Assembly: GCA_903837255.1 (NCBI GenBank)
Contig: CAILTZ010000615.1
Coordinates: forward strand, 1 to 7,882
Direction of reading: 5' to 3'
DNA from: an uncultured Pirellula sp.
GTDB lineage: Bacteria; Planctomycetota; Planctomycetia; Pirellulales; Pirellulaceae
DNA length: 7,882 bases
In this document: positions 6,368 to 7,882 of the stretch, one piece after another
Position numbering within the stretch: the first letter of the stretch is position 1
Layout of the letters: each line of letters begins with the position of its first letter
Program-made: the position numbers and the translations under genes
Notes under the pieces: model-generated
Seen by the model: the letters and a program-made list of their open reading frames with translations, nothing else
What the model was told of the DNA's origin: nothing
Database searches by the model: none

Positions 6368-7726
6368 ATGTTCAGTCGCGTACTTGTCGCCAACCGTGGC
6401 GAAATCGCTCTGCGCGTAATCCGCGCCTGCAAAGAACTCGGTATCGAAACCGTCGCAATCTTCAGCGAAGCCGATCGAGGCTCCCAATACCTCGAACTGG
6501 CCGACCAAGCCTTCTGCGTCGGATCGGCCAAGTCGATGGATAGCTACCTGCGCATCGACCGTGTCATCGCCGCTGCCGAACTGGGCAAGGCCGATGCGAT
6601 CCACCCAGGCTACGGATTCCTCGCCGAAAACTCCCACTTCAACGAAGTCTGCCGCAGCTGCAACTTCGAATTCATCGGCCCAAGCCCCGAAGCGATGGAA
6701 AAACTCGGTGACAAAAACACCGCCCGAGAAATGGCCATCGCCGCCGGTGTACCTGTCGTCCCCGGCAGCGACGGCCTGATCGAAAGCGAAGAAGACGCGA
6801 TCAGTTCAGCCCGCAAAATCGGCTTCCCCGTCCTGATCAAAGCCACCGCAGGTGGTGGAGGAAAAGGAATGCGCGTCGCCCTCGACGAAGCCTCTTTGCA
6901 AAACGCTGTCGCCCAAGCCCAAACAGAAGCCAAAGCAGCCTTCGGTAACCCCGGCGTCTATCTCGAACGCTACATCGATCGCCCTCGGCACGTCGAAGTC
7001 CAAATCATCGCCGACCAACACGGCAACGTCGTTCATCTCCACGAGCGCGATTGCTCGGTCCAACGTCGCCATCAAAAACTCATCGAAGAAAGCCCATCGC
7101 CTCGACTCCCCGAGTCGACCCGAAAAGCCATGTGCGATGCTGCCGTGCGGATGGTCAAACAAGCCAATTACTACAACGCCGCAACCGTCGAATTCATCGT
7201 CGACCAACAAGACAACTTCTACTTCATCGAAGTCAACGCGAGAATCCAGGTCGAACACCCCGTGAGCGAAATGGTCTCGGGCATCGACCTGATCAAAACC
7301 CAAATCCTCGTCGCCTCAGGCCAAAAACTCGGATTCAAACAAAGCGACATCAAGCCCCGAGGCGCAGCGATCGAATGCCGGATCAACGCCGAAGACCCCG
7401 ATCGCAATTTCCAACCGTGTCCCGGAAAAATCCATTCCATGTATCTGCCCGGCGGCTTTGGCGTGCGAGTCGATTCGCATGCCCATGCCGGATACACCGT
7501 CCCGCCACACTACGATTCGATGATCGCTAAAATCATCGTCCATCGCGAAACCCGCGAAGAAGCCATAGCGACCATGCAGCGAGCCCTGAGCGAACTGCGC
7601 ATCAGCGGCATCAAAACCACCGCCGGCTTCCATAAAACAGTCCTGGCGCAATCGGAGTTTGTCCAAGGAACCGTCGATACCAAATGGGTCGAACGAGTCC
7701 TGCTCCCCAGGCTTCAAAACAAGTAG
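6368..7726 (+). CDS. accC: Biotin carboxylase subunit of acetyl-CoA carboxylase (AccC)
   Basis: AccC carboxylates the biotin on BCCP using ATP and bicarbonate, and works as a dimer in the cytoplasmic acetyl-CoA carboxylase complex. The protein has 452 residues (E. coli 449), and most key residues fall at or within one of the E. coli numbers: N-terminal [10 protein letters not shown] (5-14), [10 protein letters not shown] (79-88), Lys116, Lys158, the ATP-grasp glycine loop GGGGKGMR (162-169), Lys237 in [10 protein letters not shown], and Glu288, Asn290, Arg292 and Glu296 in [13 protein letters not shown], then Arg338 in ECRINAE. All catalytic positions I can check are present. It ends soon after the biotin carboxylase C-terminal domain, so it is a stand-alone subunit and not part of a pyruvate or propionyl-CoA carboxylase fusion. 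ATG 6368 follows accB by 8 bases; the only upstream purine run (GAGG, 6351-6354) overlaps the end of accB at a long distance, which may indicate translational coupling. accA and accD are not in the window. Confidence 0.97.
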   Translation: MFSRVLVANRGEIALRVIRACKELGIETVAIFSEADRGSQYLELADQAFCVGSAKSMDSYLRIDRVIAAAELGKADAIHPGYGFLAENSHFNEVCRSCNFEFIGPSPEAMEKLGDKNTAREMAIAAGVPVVPGSDGLIESEEDAISSARKIGFPVLIKATAGGGGKGMRVALDEASLQNAVAQAQTEAKAAFGNPGVYLERYIDRPRHVEVQIIADQHGNVVHLHERDCSVQRRHQKLIEESPSPRLPESTRKAMCDAAVRMVKQANYYNAATVEFIVDQQDNFYFIEVNARIQVEHPVSEMVSGIDLIKTQILVASGQKLGFKQSDIKPRGAAIECRINAEDPDRNFQPCPGKIHSMYLPGGFGVRVDSHAHAGYTVPPHYDSMIAKIIVHRETREEAIATMQRALSELRISGIKTTAGFHKTVLAQSEFVQGTVDTKWVERVLLPRLQNK

Positions 7727-7736
7727 CCGCCCCCTG

Positions 7737-7882
7737 ATGGAAAGCTCAGGCGACCTATTGCTGTGCTTGGCAGTCGCCCTGGTCGCTTGGCTCTACTCGA
7801 GCGTTGGACATGCCGGTGCCTCTGGATACATCGCCGTGATGACCCTGGCGGGTCTTGCCCCTGAACGCATCAAACCCCTGGC
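7737..7882 (+). CDS. TauE/SafE-family (TSUP) membrane transporter, 3'-truncated by window edge
   Basis: Only the first 48 residues are visible. After MESSGD comes a hydrophobic stretch (about residues 7-21) ending in SSVGHAGASGYIAVM (21-35) and then a second apolar segment. From memory, VGHAGASGY near the first membrane helix is typical of bacterial proteins annotated as sulfite exporter TauE/SafE, a transporter family usually with seven to nine helices that moves sulfur-containing or organic anions; the substrate cannot be told from this fragment. The start is ATG 7737, 10 bases after the accC stop, with no clear Shine-Dalgarno, suggesting read-through or coupling from accBC. No functional tie to fatty-acid synthesis is apparent. 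Confidence 0.75.
   Translation, partial: MESSGDLLLCLAVALVAWLYSSVGHAGASGYIAVMTLAGLAPERIKPL

Noticed and set aside
85..7717. Many other long antisense or frame-shifted ORFs under clpB, glgA, galT and accC
   Set aside because: Each lies inside a well-supported gene and has no motifs; the GC-rich, CGA/TCG-rich codon use of the real genes suppresses stops in other frames.

Overview
The window looks like chromosomal core DNA from a moderately GC-rich bacterium, most likely a planctomycete of the Pirellulales type. That placement is inference from memory: it rests on the glgA-galT pairing, the style of the GalT and AccC proteins, and a small gene between clpB and glgA that resembles a planctomycete family of unknown function. 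No mobile elements, CRISPR arrays, tRNA or rRNA genes were seen.

Layout: (1) 1-2034, the 3' three quarters of clpB, the disaggregase chaperone, cut by the window edge inside its first ATPase domain. (2) 2054-2677 on the minus strand, a conserved hypothetical gene, convergent with clpB (19 bp between stop codons) and ending in five copies of a 15-bp repeat. (3) 2678-2926, a divergent promoter region. (4) 2927-4438 glgA (glycogen synthase) and 4519-5625 a galT-like nucleotidyltransferase, co-directional with 80 bp between them, probably a sugar-nucleotide/glycogen unit. (5) 5626-5825, an intergenic gap with a 21-bp tandem duplication and a good sigma70-like promoter. (6) 5826-6359 accB and 6368-7726 accC, 8 bp apart: biotin carrier and biotin carboxylase of acetyl-CoA carboxylase, the first step of fatty-acid synthesis. 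(7) 7737 to the edge, the start of a TauE/SafE-type (TSUP) membrane transporter, 10 bp after accC and possibly co-transcribed.

Functionally this is housekeeping: protein quality control, storage-polysaccharide synthesis and lipid precursor synthesis. I do not see a convincing new multi-gene system. The points most worth a second look are the substrate of the GalT-like protein beside an ADP-glucose-using GlgA, the repeat-tailed unknown gene, and the clustering of short tandem duplications (12, 15, 15 and 21 bp) in an otherwise ordinary region.
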